NCBI RefSeq assembly: GCF_029338375.1
Contig: NZ_CP119804.1
Coordinates: 1,606,955 to 1,670,954 of the forward strand
DNA: 64,000 nt
Direction of reading: 5' to 3'
Source of the DNA: Halorussus lipolyticus
GTDB taxonomy: Archaea; Halobacteriota; Halobacteria; Halobacteriales; Haladaptataceae
Part shown: positions 1-8,340 of the stretch, piece by piece
How the letters are laid out: each line of letters opens with the position of its first letter
Position numbering within the stretch: position 1 is the stretch's first letter
The notes under the pieces: generated by a model
Seen by the model: only the letters and a program-made list of their open reading frames with translations
Database searches by the model: none
What the model was told of the DNA's origin: nothing
Position numbers and translations under genes: made by a program

Positions 1-428
1 TGTTTTACCGGCCGTCCGACGAGAACCCCGAACCGCCCGAGGGGCTACGCGAGGCTTTCGCCGACGTGCGGTCCGCCATCGAGGCAGGCCGGGAGCGAAT
101 CGCGCCGGGCGTGGCGGGCCACGAGGTCGATTCGGCCGCGCGCGACGAGTTGACCGACCGGGGGTGGCCCGAGTACGAACACGCCTTCGGCCATCAGGTC
201 GGGCGGAACGCTCACGACGGCGGGACGCTCCTCGGCCCGCAGTGGGACCGGTACGGGTCCGCACCCGAGGGCGAGATTCGCGCCGGAGAGATTTACACGG
301 TCGAGTTGGGGGCCGACACCGAGTGGGGGTATCTGGGACTGGAAGAGATGCTCCTCGTGACGGACGAGGGAACCGAGTGGCTGACCGACCCGCAGGAATC
401 GCTGTCGGTACTCGCTCGTCCGGAGTAG
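1..428 (+). CDS. M24-family metallopeptidase (Xaa-Pro dipeptidase-like), C-terminal part
   Basis: This is the 3' part of a gene that enters from the left edge; the reading frame is open from base 3. It matches the pita-bread catalytic fold of M24 peptidases, which use two metal ions to cleave X-Pro bonds or related substrates. Visible metal-site motifs are GHQVGRNAHDGG (metal-binding His region), IYTVELG (Glu) and GLEEMLLVT (second Glu near the C-terminus). The ending, with verdicts such as TEWLT just before the stop, is typical of proline dipeptidases. The protein looks cytoplasmic, with no membrane segment in the visible part. The N-terminal creatinase-like domain would lie outside the window. 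The exact substrate cannot be told; methionine aminopeptidase is less likely because of the C-terminal spacing. Confidence 0.85.
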   Translation, partial: FYRPSDENPEPPEGLREAFADVRSAIEAGRERIAPGVAGHEVDSAARDELTDRGWPEYEHAFGHQVGRNAHDGGTLLGPQWDRYGSAPEGEIRAGEIYTVELGADTEWGYLGLEEMLLVTDEGTEWLTDPQESLSVLARPE

Positions 429-620
429 GCAGTCCGACAATCTTCACCCAATTAAAAGCAATATTATTGTTTCCCTAACTGTTGGAGAGGCGTTCTGAAC
501 ACCGATAGTGGTGGAAATGACACAGGTTCCCCCCCGGATTTCTCTTGGTATTCTAAATAATAACGCCGAGAATAGAACGTCGTACAGTCAGCGAGGACGA
601 CCGAAGATTTCGAGAACACG

Positions 621-830
621 ATGACCAATCAGCACACGAATACTGGACTAGTCTGGGACGAGCGGTGCATGTGGCACGACACGGGAAGCGCGACGGCGTT
701 TATTCCCGCGGGCGGGCCCGTCCAACCCGACGAACACGTCGAGAATCTAACAGTCGCTGAGCGGCCCGGTTTTCAAAATCCTTTTCGTAGGCGTTCTCCG
801 GCGAGACGACTCGCTCGGAGTTCATGGTGA
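621..830 (+). pseudogene. Truncated 5' remnant of a class II histone deacetylase-like gene
   Basis: The first ~44 codons read TGLVWDERCMWHDTG, then IPAGGPVQPDEHVEN. This matches, from memory, the extreme N-terminus of class II histone deacetylase / acetylpolyamine amidohydrolase-like enzymes, normally about 370 residues. After roughly codon 44 the match is lost and the frame runs into low-quality sequence, stopping at 828-830. None of the downstream catalytic motifs (HH, DxDxHxGNG) occurs before the tRNA gene. The start codon and upstream AT-rich sequence look intact, so this appears to be a gene cut off on its 3' side. The break lies next to the 3' end of an intron-containing tRNA-Met, a classic integration target. 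A small functional peptide cannot be excluded. Confidence 0.5.
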
Positions 831-839
831 TGAAGAAAA

Positions 840-989
840 TGCCCGGGGAGGGCTCCGAACCCTCGATCTCCGCATGACCCAGGTACGAGGCTCGGCGGGC
901 CTCTCGGGCATGGGAGGCTTCCAAGGCCTGAGCACCGAATCTCAGTAACCCTATGAGTGCGGCGCTATGTCCAGCTAAGCCACCCGGGC
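840..989 (-). tRNA. tRNA-Met (CAT), elongator, with intron
   Basis: On the minus strand the acceptor GCCCGGG (989-983) pairs with CCCGGGC, discriminator A at 840. The T arm is GAGGG-TTCGGAG-CCCTC and the anticodon stem is CCGCA/TGCGG. The loop reads CTCATA before the intron, giving anticodon CAT. Exon 1 is 989-952, exon 2 is 875-840, and the intron of about 76 nt (951-876) lies after position 37, the canonical archaeal site cut by the splicing endonuclease. Haloarchaeal elongator tRNA-Met is known to carry such an intron, whereas the initiator does not. A TATA-like CTTTAAAG lies at about 1015-1022 on the same strand, ~28 bp upstream of the 5' end. Confidence 0.95.
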
Positions 990-1134
990 TCAATTTCGAG
1001 TAGGTGGGTGTTGCTCTTTAAAGTTCTCATCTTCCGGCGATTCGTCACCGGGACGCACGGGGATTTTTCGTGAGAGAGATTCGTCGCGCTACGCACCCGG
1101 CGGATTTAAGCCGGGGGGATAAACATACCTGAGC

Positions 1135-2451
1135 ATGAGCGTTCCCGGCATCGTACAGTCCCGGCTAGACGGCGAACAGGTCGCGGCGCAGGTCCCGCTC
1201 GGCGGCGAGGACGGCCTCTACGTGACTCGCACTCGGACTCTCATCTATCGCGCAGACGGACTCCTGAGCGACGAATCGGTCGAGGAGTACCCCCACGAGG
1301 CCGAACGAATCGAGATTTCGGAGGGGCGGCGCAAGTCGGCCATCAAACTCGACTACGGCATCGAGGGCGACGAGAAGTTCAAGATTCCCTCGAATCGGCT
1401 CTACGAGGCCCTCCACCCCGTGCTGGCCGGCGTGCTGAACGCGGCCGACGTGACCGGTCCCGACGAGACGGTCAAGCAGACTTACCAGTTCAGCGAACTC
1501 ACGCTGGTCATCACCAGCGAGCGCGTCGTCAAGCACGTCGGCGCGGCGGTCTGGGACGAGGACCACGAGGAGTTCCACTTCGACGACGTGACCGCCCTCG
1601 ACGTGGAGGAGGGCAACGTCTCGTCGCAAATCATCCTCGAAACCGACGGGCGTCCCCAACGCATCAAGACACCGAGCGACCAGACCCGCGAGGTCCGCGA
1701 GCGCATCGAGCGCGCTCTGCTGGAGCATCACGACGCGAGTTCTTACGACGAGTTCGCTCGGGAACACGCCGAACCCGACGACCACGGCGAGGCCGAGGGC
1801 GAGTCCGAGGCTCCCGGCCAACCCGCCGAGAACGACCCGCTGGCGGGCGGCGGCGTGGACCCCATCGACGCCGACCCGCCGGAGTTGGACGACGAGGGCG
1901 CAATCGTGGCTGACGACGCCAGCGTGACGACCGGCGAGCGCGCAGGCGAATCGGTCAGCGCCGACGAAGCCAGTGACGCGGCGGCGCGGGCCGCGGCGGC
2001 GAGTGCCGGCGCGGATGTAGACGCCGATACCGAAACGGACGCCGGTTCGGGCACAGACGCCGGTCGTGCAGACGCAGGCGGTGCGAGCGAGTCGGGCGCG
2101 GAGGCCGACCGGACCGAATCGACGGCCCACTCCGCCGGCACTACCGAACCTGCCAGTCCGGCGGTCGAAGCTGATTCGACTGCCGAGGACCCCGGTGGCG
2201 CACGACCGGCGGCCGAGCGCGACGAAGTTAGTCTGACCAACGAGTCGGCAGACAGCGAGCGAGCGACCGCCGAGGAGTCGGGCGGGTTCGCCGACTCGGG
2301 CTTCGAACCGGCGAGTTCGGAGTTGGAGGCCGACGACACCGACGAGCAGTTAGCGGCGCTGACCGAGGCCGTCGAGCGCCAGAACGAACTGCTGGCCGAG
2401 CAACAGCGCACCCTCGAAACCCTCATCGAGGAACTGAGTCGCGGTCGCTAA
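1135..2451 (+). CDS. DUF7115-type haloarchaeal protein with coiled-coil C-terminus
   Basis: 438 residues. The first ~200 residues form two similar β-rich segments (YVTRTRTLIYRADG and LTLVITSERVVKHVG), each like a PH/GRAM-type fold, and match my recollection of the haloarchaeal DUF7115 family. Residues ~205-385 are a long, very acidic, Ala/Ser/Glu-rich disordered linker. The last ~45 residues (EQLAALTEAVERQNELLAEQ onward) are a heptad coiled coil that probably oligomerises. There is no signal peptide or membrane helix, so it is probably cytoplasmic. The ATG sits downstream of an AT-rich ATAAACATACC stretch, suggesting a leaderless or short-leader transcript. It converges with the following minus-strand gene, leaving 3 bp between their stops. 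The molecular function is unknown. Confidence 0.8.
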   Translation: MSVPGIVQSRLDGEQVAAQVPLGGEDGLYVTRTRTLIYRADGLLSDESVEEYPHEAERIEISEGRRKSAIKLDYGIEGDEKFKIPSNRLYEALHPVLAGVLNAADVTGPDETVKQTYQFSELTLVITSERVVKHVGAAVWDEDHEEFHFDDVTALDVEEGNVSSQIILETDGRPQRIKTPSDQTREVRERIERALLEHHDASSYDEFAREHAEPDDHGEAEGESEAPGQPAENDPLAGGGVDPIDADPPELDDEGAIVADDASVTTGERAGESVSADEASDAAARAAAASAGADVDADTETDAGSGTDAGRADAGGASESGAEADRTESTAHSAGTTEPASPAVEADSTAEDPGGARPAAERDEVSLTNESADSERATAEESGGFADSGFEPASSELEADDTDEQLAALTEAVERQNELLAEQQRTLETLIEELSRGR

Positions 2452-2454
2452 TCG

Positions 2455-2862
2455 TCAGTCTCGGCCCGTGACCTTCCGGATGCACTCCGGGCCGAACGCG
2501 CCGTGTTCTCCCGCGTCGAGTTTGATGAAGTAGCCAGTCGAGATACTCGCGCCGCAACGCCGACAGGAGAACTCCCCTTCCTTGGTGACGACTTCGCTCT
2601 GATAGCTGACGTAACCGCCACCTGTGGTCTTGACGATGCCCTCCTCGCGCTCGATGACGCCGCGCTTCTCGGCCTCGTCCAGAATCTTGCGCGTGGTCGC
2701 CGGATGGGTCGTGACCGTCTCGATGCGGTCCACGGCCTCGGCAACGGTGAGTTCGGGGTGTTCGAGTTTCGAGAGGAGTTCGACGCCCAACTCCACGGGG
2801 TCGGGGTCGCTGTCTCCGTCCTCGGAGGTGCTTGGGGGGACCTCGCCTGCGTCGTCGGCCAT
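2455..2862 (-). CDS. Small winged-helix/zinc protein (DUF5830-like)
   Basis: 135 residues when started at MADDAGEV. The open frame extends upstream to 2991, but that extension is not haloarchaeal-like (few acidic residues). The N-terminal half (VELGVELLSKLEHPELTVAE ... TTRKILDEAEKRGVIERE) has the look of a winged-helix/DNA-binding domain. The C-terminal half has CRRCGASISTGYF and FGPECIRKVTG, three Cys plus His that could form a zinc site. It resembles the haloarchaeal DUF5830 family as I recall it. It is divergent from the DUF2341 gene, with AT-rich promoter sequence (AAATTAATATC, AAATTAAG) between them. A role in regulation or tRNA/rRNA-related biology is possible but not shown. Confidence 0.75.
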   Translation of the reverse strand: MADDAGEVPPSTSEDGDSDPDPVELGVELLSKLEHPELTVAEAVDRIETVTTHPATTRKILDEAEKRGVIEREEGIVKTTGGGYVSYQSEVVTKEGEFSCRRCGASISTGYFIKLDAGEHGAFGPECIRKVTGRD

Positions 2863-2993
2863 TGCTTCTGCATCGCCTGCGAACGAGATTAAAAGTTGCG
2901 TGAACCTCGGCGAATACTGTCGCCGGGAACAGTTGTCTGCGCGGAAATTAATATCACAAATTAAGTATGGGGTGCCGGACACGTAACGCACGA

Positions 2994-4886
2994 ATGAGAC
3001 GATTGGAGTCCGTACTGGCGATACTCGCGGTCGTGACGGTCGTCTGCTCCGGCGTGACGGCAGGCGTCCTCGTCGGGGGCGCGCCCGGCGAGGAGGGTCC
3101 GGCCGGTCCGAGCGGTCCGGAAGCGACCGGCGAGACGGCCACCACCGCGGCGACGTGGTGGGACGCCGACTGGCAGTACAAGCGACCGATAACCGTGACC
3201 GAGGAGTCCGCCACCGACCTCCACGACTACCCGGTGGTGACCCCGACCATCGACATCGGGTCGGCGTCGCCCTCCTCGATTCGGGTCGTGGACGAATCGA
3301 CCGGCGAGGTCCTCGACTTCGGCGTCAGCGAGTCCGGCGGGGGCTACCGCATCGCGGTCCAACTCGCGGTTGGCGCGGGCCAGACGCGCTCGGACCTCGC
3401 GGTCTACTACGGGAACCCCGACGCCTCGTCGGTGGCGAGTCCGTGGAATCAGGTCCGGTACAACTTCTACGACGACTTCGACGACGGGACGCTCCACCCC
3501 AACTGGGTGGTCGAGTCGGGCGACTGGACCGAATCCGGCGGGACGCTCAAGCCCAGCGGCGACGGCGTGCGCATCCACCGGAACCTGACCCAACCGCTCG
3601 TGCAGTCCGACATGCCGATTCGCTGGGAGACGCGAGTGGTCTCGCGTTCGACCGGCGGCGGGAGCGACCAGCGCCGGGCGTGGCTTTTGAACGACGAGGG
3701 CGAGGGCAATCGCCTGTTCTTCCTGCGGACCTACCAGAACAGCGACGACGGCGTGGGCGTCAACATCGGGTGGAACTCGCCCGACAGCCAGAAACTGCTG
3801 ACCGCGGGCCAGTTCTCGGTGGGCGACTACATTACCGAGGAGGTCCTCGTCCGGCCGAACGGCGACCTCGACGCCTTCGCGGAGAACGAGGCCAACGGCG
3901 AGACGGGGAGCAAGGTGTACGCCACCGACGAGACCTACCGCTACTCGCAGGTTGCGATGCGGGACCACGGCGGCAATCCCGGCGCGGAGTGGGACTACAT
4001 CAGGATTCGCTACGACGTCGATTCGGAACCGTCGGTGACGGTCGGCGACGAGCGGACGAACGCGCCAGCGACGACCACGACCACCGCAACACCGACGGCG
4101 ACACCGACCACGACTGCGACGACCACGACGACCCAGAGGACGACGACGACGACGGCGACGACGCAGGGGACGACGACCACCACGACCACCACGACGACGC
4201 AGGTCTGCCAGCCCTCGGCCGAGGAGCCGAGCATGCAGGCGGTCCAACTGCACACCCAAGAGACCCGAATCTCGGCGGACGACCCCGGCCACATCTCCGG
4301 CGCGATTGCCAGCGACATCACGAACAACTGCCCGGTCAAGGTCCAAATCACGCTCCAACTGCCCAACGGCGTCCGGGTCGGCGGCGGGCAGAACATCCAG
4401 AGCGGCGGTGGCGGCCTGACCACCTCGACGTTCGTGGTCCAACCCGGCGAGGTCCGGGAGATAAGCGCCGACGTGTACAGCGACGACCCCGGCAAGAAGA
4501 CGGTACAGGCGTCAATCACCTACTTCCCGGTCGGCCACCGCGACATGGCCAGAGAGGAGGACGGCCTCACGCTCGAATTCGACGTGGCCGGTGGCTCCGA
4601 CTCGAAGGCGCTCGCGGACGATTCGACCACGGCCGCGGCCGGCGGCGGAACCGGTGAGGCGACGACGGCCGCCTCGGATGACTCCGAGACCACCGAGCGC
4701 CCCGACTCCGACGGCGACGGCGTGCCCGACGACGTGGACTACGCGCCCGACGACCCGTCGGTCCAGTCCAAGTCCGACCTCCAAGACGACGGCGTGGGAA
4801 TCCCCGGCTTCTCGGTGATTTCGGCGCTCGCGGGTCTCGCCCTCGCCGGTCTCTTGCTGGCGACTCGGAACGGCAGAGATAGCTGA
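2994..4886 (+). CDS. Secreted DUF2341 / lectin-fold protein with PGF-CTERM-type anchor
   Basis: 630 residues from the ATG at 2994; an ATG at 2967 is too close to the TATA-like AAATTAAG (2958-2965). A Sec-type hydrophobic signal (LAILAVVTVVCSGVTAGVLV) is followed by WWDADWQYKRPI, the hallmark start of DUF2341. Next comes a ~180-residue β-sandwich, probably concanavalin-like (YDDFDDGTLHPNW to WDYIRIRY). A Thr-rich linker at ~360-415 is a likely O-glycosylation site. A β domain (~420-530) and an acidic Asp/Thr-rich tail with DSDGDGVPDDVD (thrombospondin type-3-like calcium loop) follow. The end, GIPGFSVISALAGLALAG then RNGRD, is a PGF-CTERM-like archaeosortase signal, so the protein is probably lipid-anchored on the cell surface. 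The ligand is unknown. Confidence 0.85.
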   Translation: MRRLESVLAILAVVTVVCSGVTAGVLVGGAPGEEGPAGPSGPEATGETATTAATWWDADWQYKRPITVTEESATDLHDYPVVTPTIDIGSASPSSIRVVDESTGEVLDFGVSESGGGYRIAVQLAVGAGQTRSDLAVYYGNPDASSVASPWNQVRYNFYDDFDDGTLHPNWVVESGDWTESGGTLKPSGDGVRIHRNLTQPLVQSDMPIRWETRVVSRSTGGGSDQRRAWLLNDEGEGNRLFFLRTYQNSDDGVGVNIGWNSPDSQKLLTAGQFSVGDYITEEVLVRPNGDLDAFAENEANGETGSKVYATDETYRYSQVAMRDHGGNPGAEWDYIRIRYDVDSEPSVTVGDERTNAPATTTTTATPTATPTTTATTTTTQRTTTTTATTQGTTTTTTTTTTQVCQPSAEEPSMQAVQLHTQETRISADDPGHISGAIASDITNNCPVKVQITLQLPNGVRVGGGQNIQSGGGGLTTSTFVVQPGEVREISADVYSDDPGKKTVQASITYFPVGHRDMAREEDGLTLEFDVAGGSDSKALADDSTTAAAGGGTGEATTAASDDSETTERPDSDGDGVPDDVDYAPDDPSVQSKSDLQDDGVGIPGFSVISALAGLALAGLLLATRNGRDS

Positions 4887-5149
4887 AGAAAACGAAACTG
4901 TTTATCTAAGCATCTTTGAATTGGTTACTGTCCGCTTCGCTCGGTGAAACATTCACCCTCCTTGGCGTCTGCGTTCGCTTCGCTCGCGGTTCCACCGCTC
5001 ACCAGTCGCGGCGCGGAGCGCCGCCACCCCTTGACCGCGAACCGCGCGAGGGCTTTCGAGACCGCAGTTCCGGTTTCGTCTGCTACTCCGAACACTACCG
5101 CGGAGCGACCCAAAAAGAAGATACCCGCCGAGCAGAAACCCACGCTCCG

Positions 5150-5821
5150 ATGGCCACCGTCGCGCGCCGACAGGTCGCCGGACTCGCCCTCCTCGCGGTC
5201 GTCGCAGTGGCGAGTCTGCTCGCCGGTCCCGAGAAACTCCTCGGGGTCGCTCGGGACCTCGCCGACCGGCCCGCGCTGTTCGGCGTCCTCCTCGTCGGGG
5301 TCTACCTCGTCCGCCCGCTGTTCGCGTGGCCGACCACGCTGGTCGCCGTCCTCGCAGGCTACGCCTACGGTCCCGTCTGGGGCTTCCCCATCGCGCTGGC
5401 CGGGACGACCGGGAGCGCCCTCCTGCCCTTCCTCGTCGCGCGCTACCTCGGTACAGGGTCGGCAGAGCGAACCGGGTGGGGGTTGAGACTGGTCGCACGC
5501 CTCGGCGACTCCGGTGAGCGATTCTTCGCTACCGCGGGCGACCTCCGAGGGATGGTGGCCTCCCGCCTCGCGCCTGCGCCCTCCGACCCGGTTTCGGCCG
5601 CCGCGGGCCTCTCGGGCGTCTCGACCGGCGCGTTCGTCGCCGGGACCGCAATCGGGGAAATCCCGTGGACCGTCACAGCGGTGCTGGCCGGGAGTTCGCT
5701 CGACACGCTCTCGACCGCAGGGTTGGACGCGATTGGCTTGCAACTCGTCGCTGTGGCCGCCGCCGTCGCCGTGGCGCTCCTCGCGGGACCGGCCTACCGG
5801 GCCGTGAGCGCCCGGCGGTGA
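5150..5821 (+). CDS. TVP38/TMEM64 (SNARE-associated, DedA-like) membrane protein
   Basis: 223 residues from MATVARRQ. The frame is open further upstream to 4916, but that part is Arg/Ser-rich and not membrane-like. About five hydrophobic segments are present. The region LVRPLFAWPTTLVAVLAGYAYG resembles the conserved re-entrant motif of VTT/TVP38 proteins, and the second half has SRLAPAPSDPVSAAAGLSGV followed by a GEIPWT motif, matching the family's SRxxP...N/D..AG pattern. Such proteins are thought to act as lipid scramblases or small-molecule transporters. The gene lies just upstream of the molybdenum oxidoreductase gene but has its own likely promoter, so no operon is implied. Confidence 0.8.
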   Translation: MATVARRQVAGLALLAVVAVASLLAGPEKLLGVARDLADRPALFGVLLVGVYLVRPLFAWPTTLVAVLAGYAYGPVWGFPIALAGTTGSALLPFLVARYLGTGSAERTGWGLRLVARLGDSGERFFATAGDLRGMVASRLAPAPSDPVSAAAGLSGVSTGAFVAGTAIGEIPWTVTAVLAGSSLDTLSTAGLDAIGLQLVAVAAAVAVALLAGPAYRAVSARR

Positions 5822-5920
5822 GAACTCACGCCGAATTTGGAACGGATTTGGAACGGAGTCGGAGCCAAGTGGGTGAGAGTTCGAAAAACCCCTTTTACCG
5901 TGGCGATGCCTCGTCTGAGC

Positions 5921-7441
5921 ATGAGAAACGTACTCGAAAGTGCGGTCGTTGCGGTTGCGGCCGGAATCGCGGCCCTCGCCGGGTCCTACGCCGTGGCCGG
6001 CCTCACGCCGGCGTTCGTCGCCGCACCGGTCAGCGACTTCGTGGTCGCTTCGACTCCCGACGCCGTGATTACGTGGTCGATTCAGACCCTCGGCAGTCTC
6101 GGCGGCCAACTCGGCTTCCTGCTGGCACTCGCGCTGACGGCAGGGTTGTTCGCACTCGCAGTCGGGGCCGGTGTCGTCCTCGCCCGGCGCTTCGCGGTCC
6201 CCGGCGCACCCGTCGCGGGAGTGGCCTGCGTGGCGGTCGGTCTCGCGCTCACCGGGTCGGCAGTCTCGACGCTCACAGCCGGTGCCGGCGCGGGCATCGT
6301 GGTCGGCCTCGCCGGCCTGCGGACCGGGAGCGAATCGACCGCGGCCTCGACCTCCGCGGCACGTCGGCGCGTCCTCCAAGCCGTCGCGGGAGCCTTCGCT
6401 GTCGGGAGCGTGGGCGCGGTCCTCGGGTCCCGGAAGGGCGGGCAAGTCCCCGAGGCCGACGGCGAGATTTCGGCCGGCGTCGAGGACCTCCTCGGGGCGG
6501 CCGATGAGCGGTCTCTCGACGTGGCGGGCATCGAACCGCTCGTGAGCGAGAACTTCTATCAGGTGGACATCAACAGCGTGGACCCCACCGTGGACCGCGA
6601 GGAGTGGACCCTGAGCGTGACCGGTGCAGTCGAGGAGGACGCCGAATTCGACTTCGACGACCTGACCAGTTCCGGGTCGGTCGAACACCGGTTCGTCACC
6701 TTGCGGTGCGTCGGCGAGGGGTTGAACGGCAAGAAGATGGACACCGCGCTCTGGACCGGCGTGCCCGTGACGGACCTGCTGGAATCGGCCGGCGTCGAGG
6801 CGGGCGACAACTGCTGTGTCATGCTCCGCGCGGAGGACGACTTCTTCGAGGAGTTCCCGCTGTCGGCGCTCGAAGACGGGTTTCTGGCCTTCGAGATGAA
6901 CGGCGAACCCCTGCCCCGCGGCCACGGCCACCCGGTTCGGGCGCTGATTCCGGGCCACTGGGGCGAAATCAACGTCAAGTGGCTCACCGAAATCGAGGTC
7001 TTGGACGAGGAGGCCAAGGGTTACTGGGAGCGCCGGGGGTGGCACGGGACCGGGCCGGTGAACACCGTCGCCAAACTCCACGCCGTGAACCGCCTCGGCG
7101 AGGGCGAGTCGGGTGGGACCGAGATGCAGGTCGGCGGCCACGCCTACGCCGGAACCCGAGGGATTCAACAGGTCGAAGTCTCGACGGACGGCGGCGAGTC
7201 GTGGAACGAGGCCACCCTCTCCGAGCCACTTCCCGGTTCGCCCGGCGAACAGGGGGCCGCGGACGGACAGGGGACTGCCGAGGACGCATGGCGGCAGTGG
7301 GAGTACACCTACGAGGCCTCGTCGCCCCACGAGGTGGTGGTCCGGGCGACCGACGGCGAGGGGGACCTCCAACCGGAAAAAGAGCGCAAGCCCTTCCCCA
7401 GCGGGCCGACCGGGTGGGTCTCGAAGCGGGTCGAGCCGTAG
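5921..7441 (+). CDS. Membrane-anchored sulfite-oxidase-family molybdopterin enzyme
   Basis: 506 residues from MRNVLES. This ATG is chosen because a TTTTA box at 5893-5897 lies ~26 bp upstream, giving a leaderless start; the ATG at 5906 is too close to it. The N-terminal ~130 residues contain about four membrane helices. The Moco domain follows from ~residue 175: the motif FVTLRCVGEGLNGKKMDTAL holds the conserved Cys that binds molybdenum, and RGHGHPVRALIPGHWGEINVKW is the cofactor-binding signature. A C-terminal dimerisation domain (QVGGHAYAGTRGIQQVEVST) is also seen. There is no heme b5 domain. It probably oxidises sulfite or a related S- or N-oxide substrate at the membrane. A partial MoeA-type Mo cofactor gene lies at the far end of the window. 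Confidence 0.88.
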   Translation: MRNVLESAVVAVAAGIAALAGSYAVAGLTPAFVAAPVSDFVVASTPDAVITWSIQTLGSLGGQLGFLLALALTAGLFALAVGAGVVLARRFAVPGAPVAGVACVAVGLALTGSAVSTLTAGAGAGIVVGLAGLRTGSESTAASTSAARRRVLQAVAGAFAVGSVGAVLGSRKGGQVPEADGEISAGVEDLLGAADERSLDVAGIEPLVSENFYQVDINSVDPTVDREEWTLSVTGAVEEDAEFDFDDLTSSGSVEHRFVTLRCVGEGLNGKKMDTALWTGVPVTDLLESAGVEAGDNCCVMLRAEDDFFEEFPLSALEDGFLAFEMNGEPLPRGHGHPVRALIPGHWGEINVKWLTEIEVLDEEAKGYWERRGWHGTGPVNTVAKLHAVNRLGEGESGGTEMQVGGHAYAGTRGIQQVEVSTDGGESWNEATLSEPLPGSPGEQGAADGQGTAEDAWRQWEYTYEASSPHEVVVRATDGEGDLQPEKERKPFPSGPTGWVSKRVEP

Positions 7442-7478
7442 GTATAAGTCCCGTGGCTGACAATCGAGGGACAGCGCG

Positions 7479-7754
7479 ATGGACAAGGCGCTCTGGTACC
7501 TCCTCACGGCGACGCGGGGCGGCGAGAACCGCGCGCGCATCATCCGCCACCTCTCGGAGCGCCCACGCAACGCCAACCAACTCGCCGAGTCGATGGACGT
7601 GCGGTACAAGACGATTCGCCACCACCTCGACATGCTCGAAGACCACGGCGTGGTCGAACCCGGCGACAACGAGTACGGCAAACTCTACTTTCTCACCGAC
7701 CAGTTCGAACAGCACCGCGAGGCCTTCGAGGAAATCATGGAACACATCGAATGA
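7479..7754 (+). CDS. Winged-helix (ArsR-like) transcriptional regulator
   Basis: 91 residues. It has the compact wHTH layout of haloarchaeal one-domain regulators: ARIIRHLSERPRNANQLAES (helices 1-2), MDVRYKTIRHHLDMLEDHGV (recognition helix) and EYGKLYFLTDQFEQH (wing). A short C-terminal helix FEEIMEHIE probably dimerises. No metal-binding Cys pair is visible. Transcription probably starts at the TATA-like GTATAAGTC near 7441-7449. The stop is followed after 12 nt by a small membrane protein gene, with a GAGAGGA ribosome site between them. The pair looks like a two-gene operon in which the regulator could control or sense through the membrane partner. Confidence 0.82.
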   Translation: MDKALWYLLTATRGGENRARIIRHLSERPRNANQLAESMDVRYKTIRHHLDMLEDHGVVEPGDNEYGKLYFLTDQFEQHREAFEEIMEHIE

Positions 7755-7766
7755 GAGGACCCTAGC

Positions 7767-8054
7767 ATGAGTACGATACAAATCGCAAGCGGTATCGCAG
7801 TCGTGAACATCCTGCTCCTCGGTCTTCTCACGACCGTCTGGGTCCGCAACTACCGGAAGTTCCGGACGCCGCTCCTGCTGGGCCTCGTCGCGTTCGGCGC
7901 GGTGATGCTCGCCGAGAACGTGGTCGCCATCTACTTCTTCTTCAGCATGAAGATGCTCTACTCGGGCGACCCGACGGTCCAGCAGGCCGTGTTGGTCCTC
8001 CGCGGACTTCAACTGGTCGCGGTGGCCTTCCTGACGTGGGTCACGATGCAGTAG
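7767..8054 (+). CDS. Small three-helix membrane protein, partner of the upstream regulator
   Basis: 95 residues with three predicted transmembrane helices: IAVVNILLLGLLTTVWV, PLLLGLVAFGAVMLAENVVA and VLVLRGLQLVAVAFLTWVTM. Short charged loops separate them (RNYRKFRT; MKMLYSGDPTVQ). I do not recognise a characterised family, but such small membrane proteins are frequently found directly after a winged-helix gene in haloarchaea. It is translated from an ATG 12 nt after the regulator's stop with a GAGAGG site ahead. The function is unknown; a membrane sensor or modulator of the regulator is one idea. Confidence 0.75.
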   Translation: MSTIQIASGIAVVNILLLGLLTTVWVRNYRKFRTPLLLGLVAFGAVMLAENVVAIYFFFSMKMLYSGDPTVQQAVLVLRGLQLVAVAFLTWVTMQ

Positions 8055-8143
8055 GCGAATCGGTGGCCTCGCTCGATTTTCGCTTCGCTCGGGTGCGCTC
8101 GGTGGAACAGACCACGAGCGAACGCTTGGCCGACCGATTCACA

Positions 8144-8196
8144 GGGTGGGATGAAGGGGCCGACCGCTCGCGGTCACGCGAGCGGGCGGGGACTTC
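8144..8196 (-). repeat. Diverged short copy of the structured 59374-59496 element
   Basis: Read on the minus strand, the ends match the 59374-59496 element: GAAGTCCCCGCCCG at one end and CGGCCCCTTCATCCCACCC at the other. The core differs: instead of a branched structure it is a single perfect hairpin of 9 bp (CCGCTCGCG at 8164-8172, loop gtca, CGCGAGCGG at 8177-8185). GAAG/CTTC (8153-8156 with 8193-8196) can close the structure. The 8055-8340 gap holds nothing else that I recognise apart from an AT-rich tract at 8268-8330. Conserved ends with an unrelated self-complementary core suggest a family of structured elements. Confidence 0.55.
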
Positions 8197-8340
8197 GAGA
8201 AGTGTTCACGGCCTCGGTTCTCCCCGAGTCGGCAACGGTACGCGACGACCGGACGAAAACGCTCAAAGAACCAATATAATTGCTAGAGCAATAAATAGTG
8301 GTTTAAAGGAAATAAAAGTATTGTCTGGAGAATCGTGTAG

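Noticed and set aside
840..989. Direct repeat (att site) of the tRNA-Met 3' end within the window
   Set aside because: I found no second copy of the tRNA 3' sequence in the 64 kb, so integration at this tRNA is only a hypothesis.
4050..4205. ACGACGACC-type tandem repeat as a non-coding element
   Set aside because: It encodes the Thr-rich linker of the secreted DUF2341 protein and is explained by coding.
4920..5150. N-terminal extension of the TVP38-like protein from 4916
   Set aside because: The extension is Arg/Ser-rich, lacks membrane character and precedes the likely promoter of the real start at 5150.
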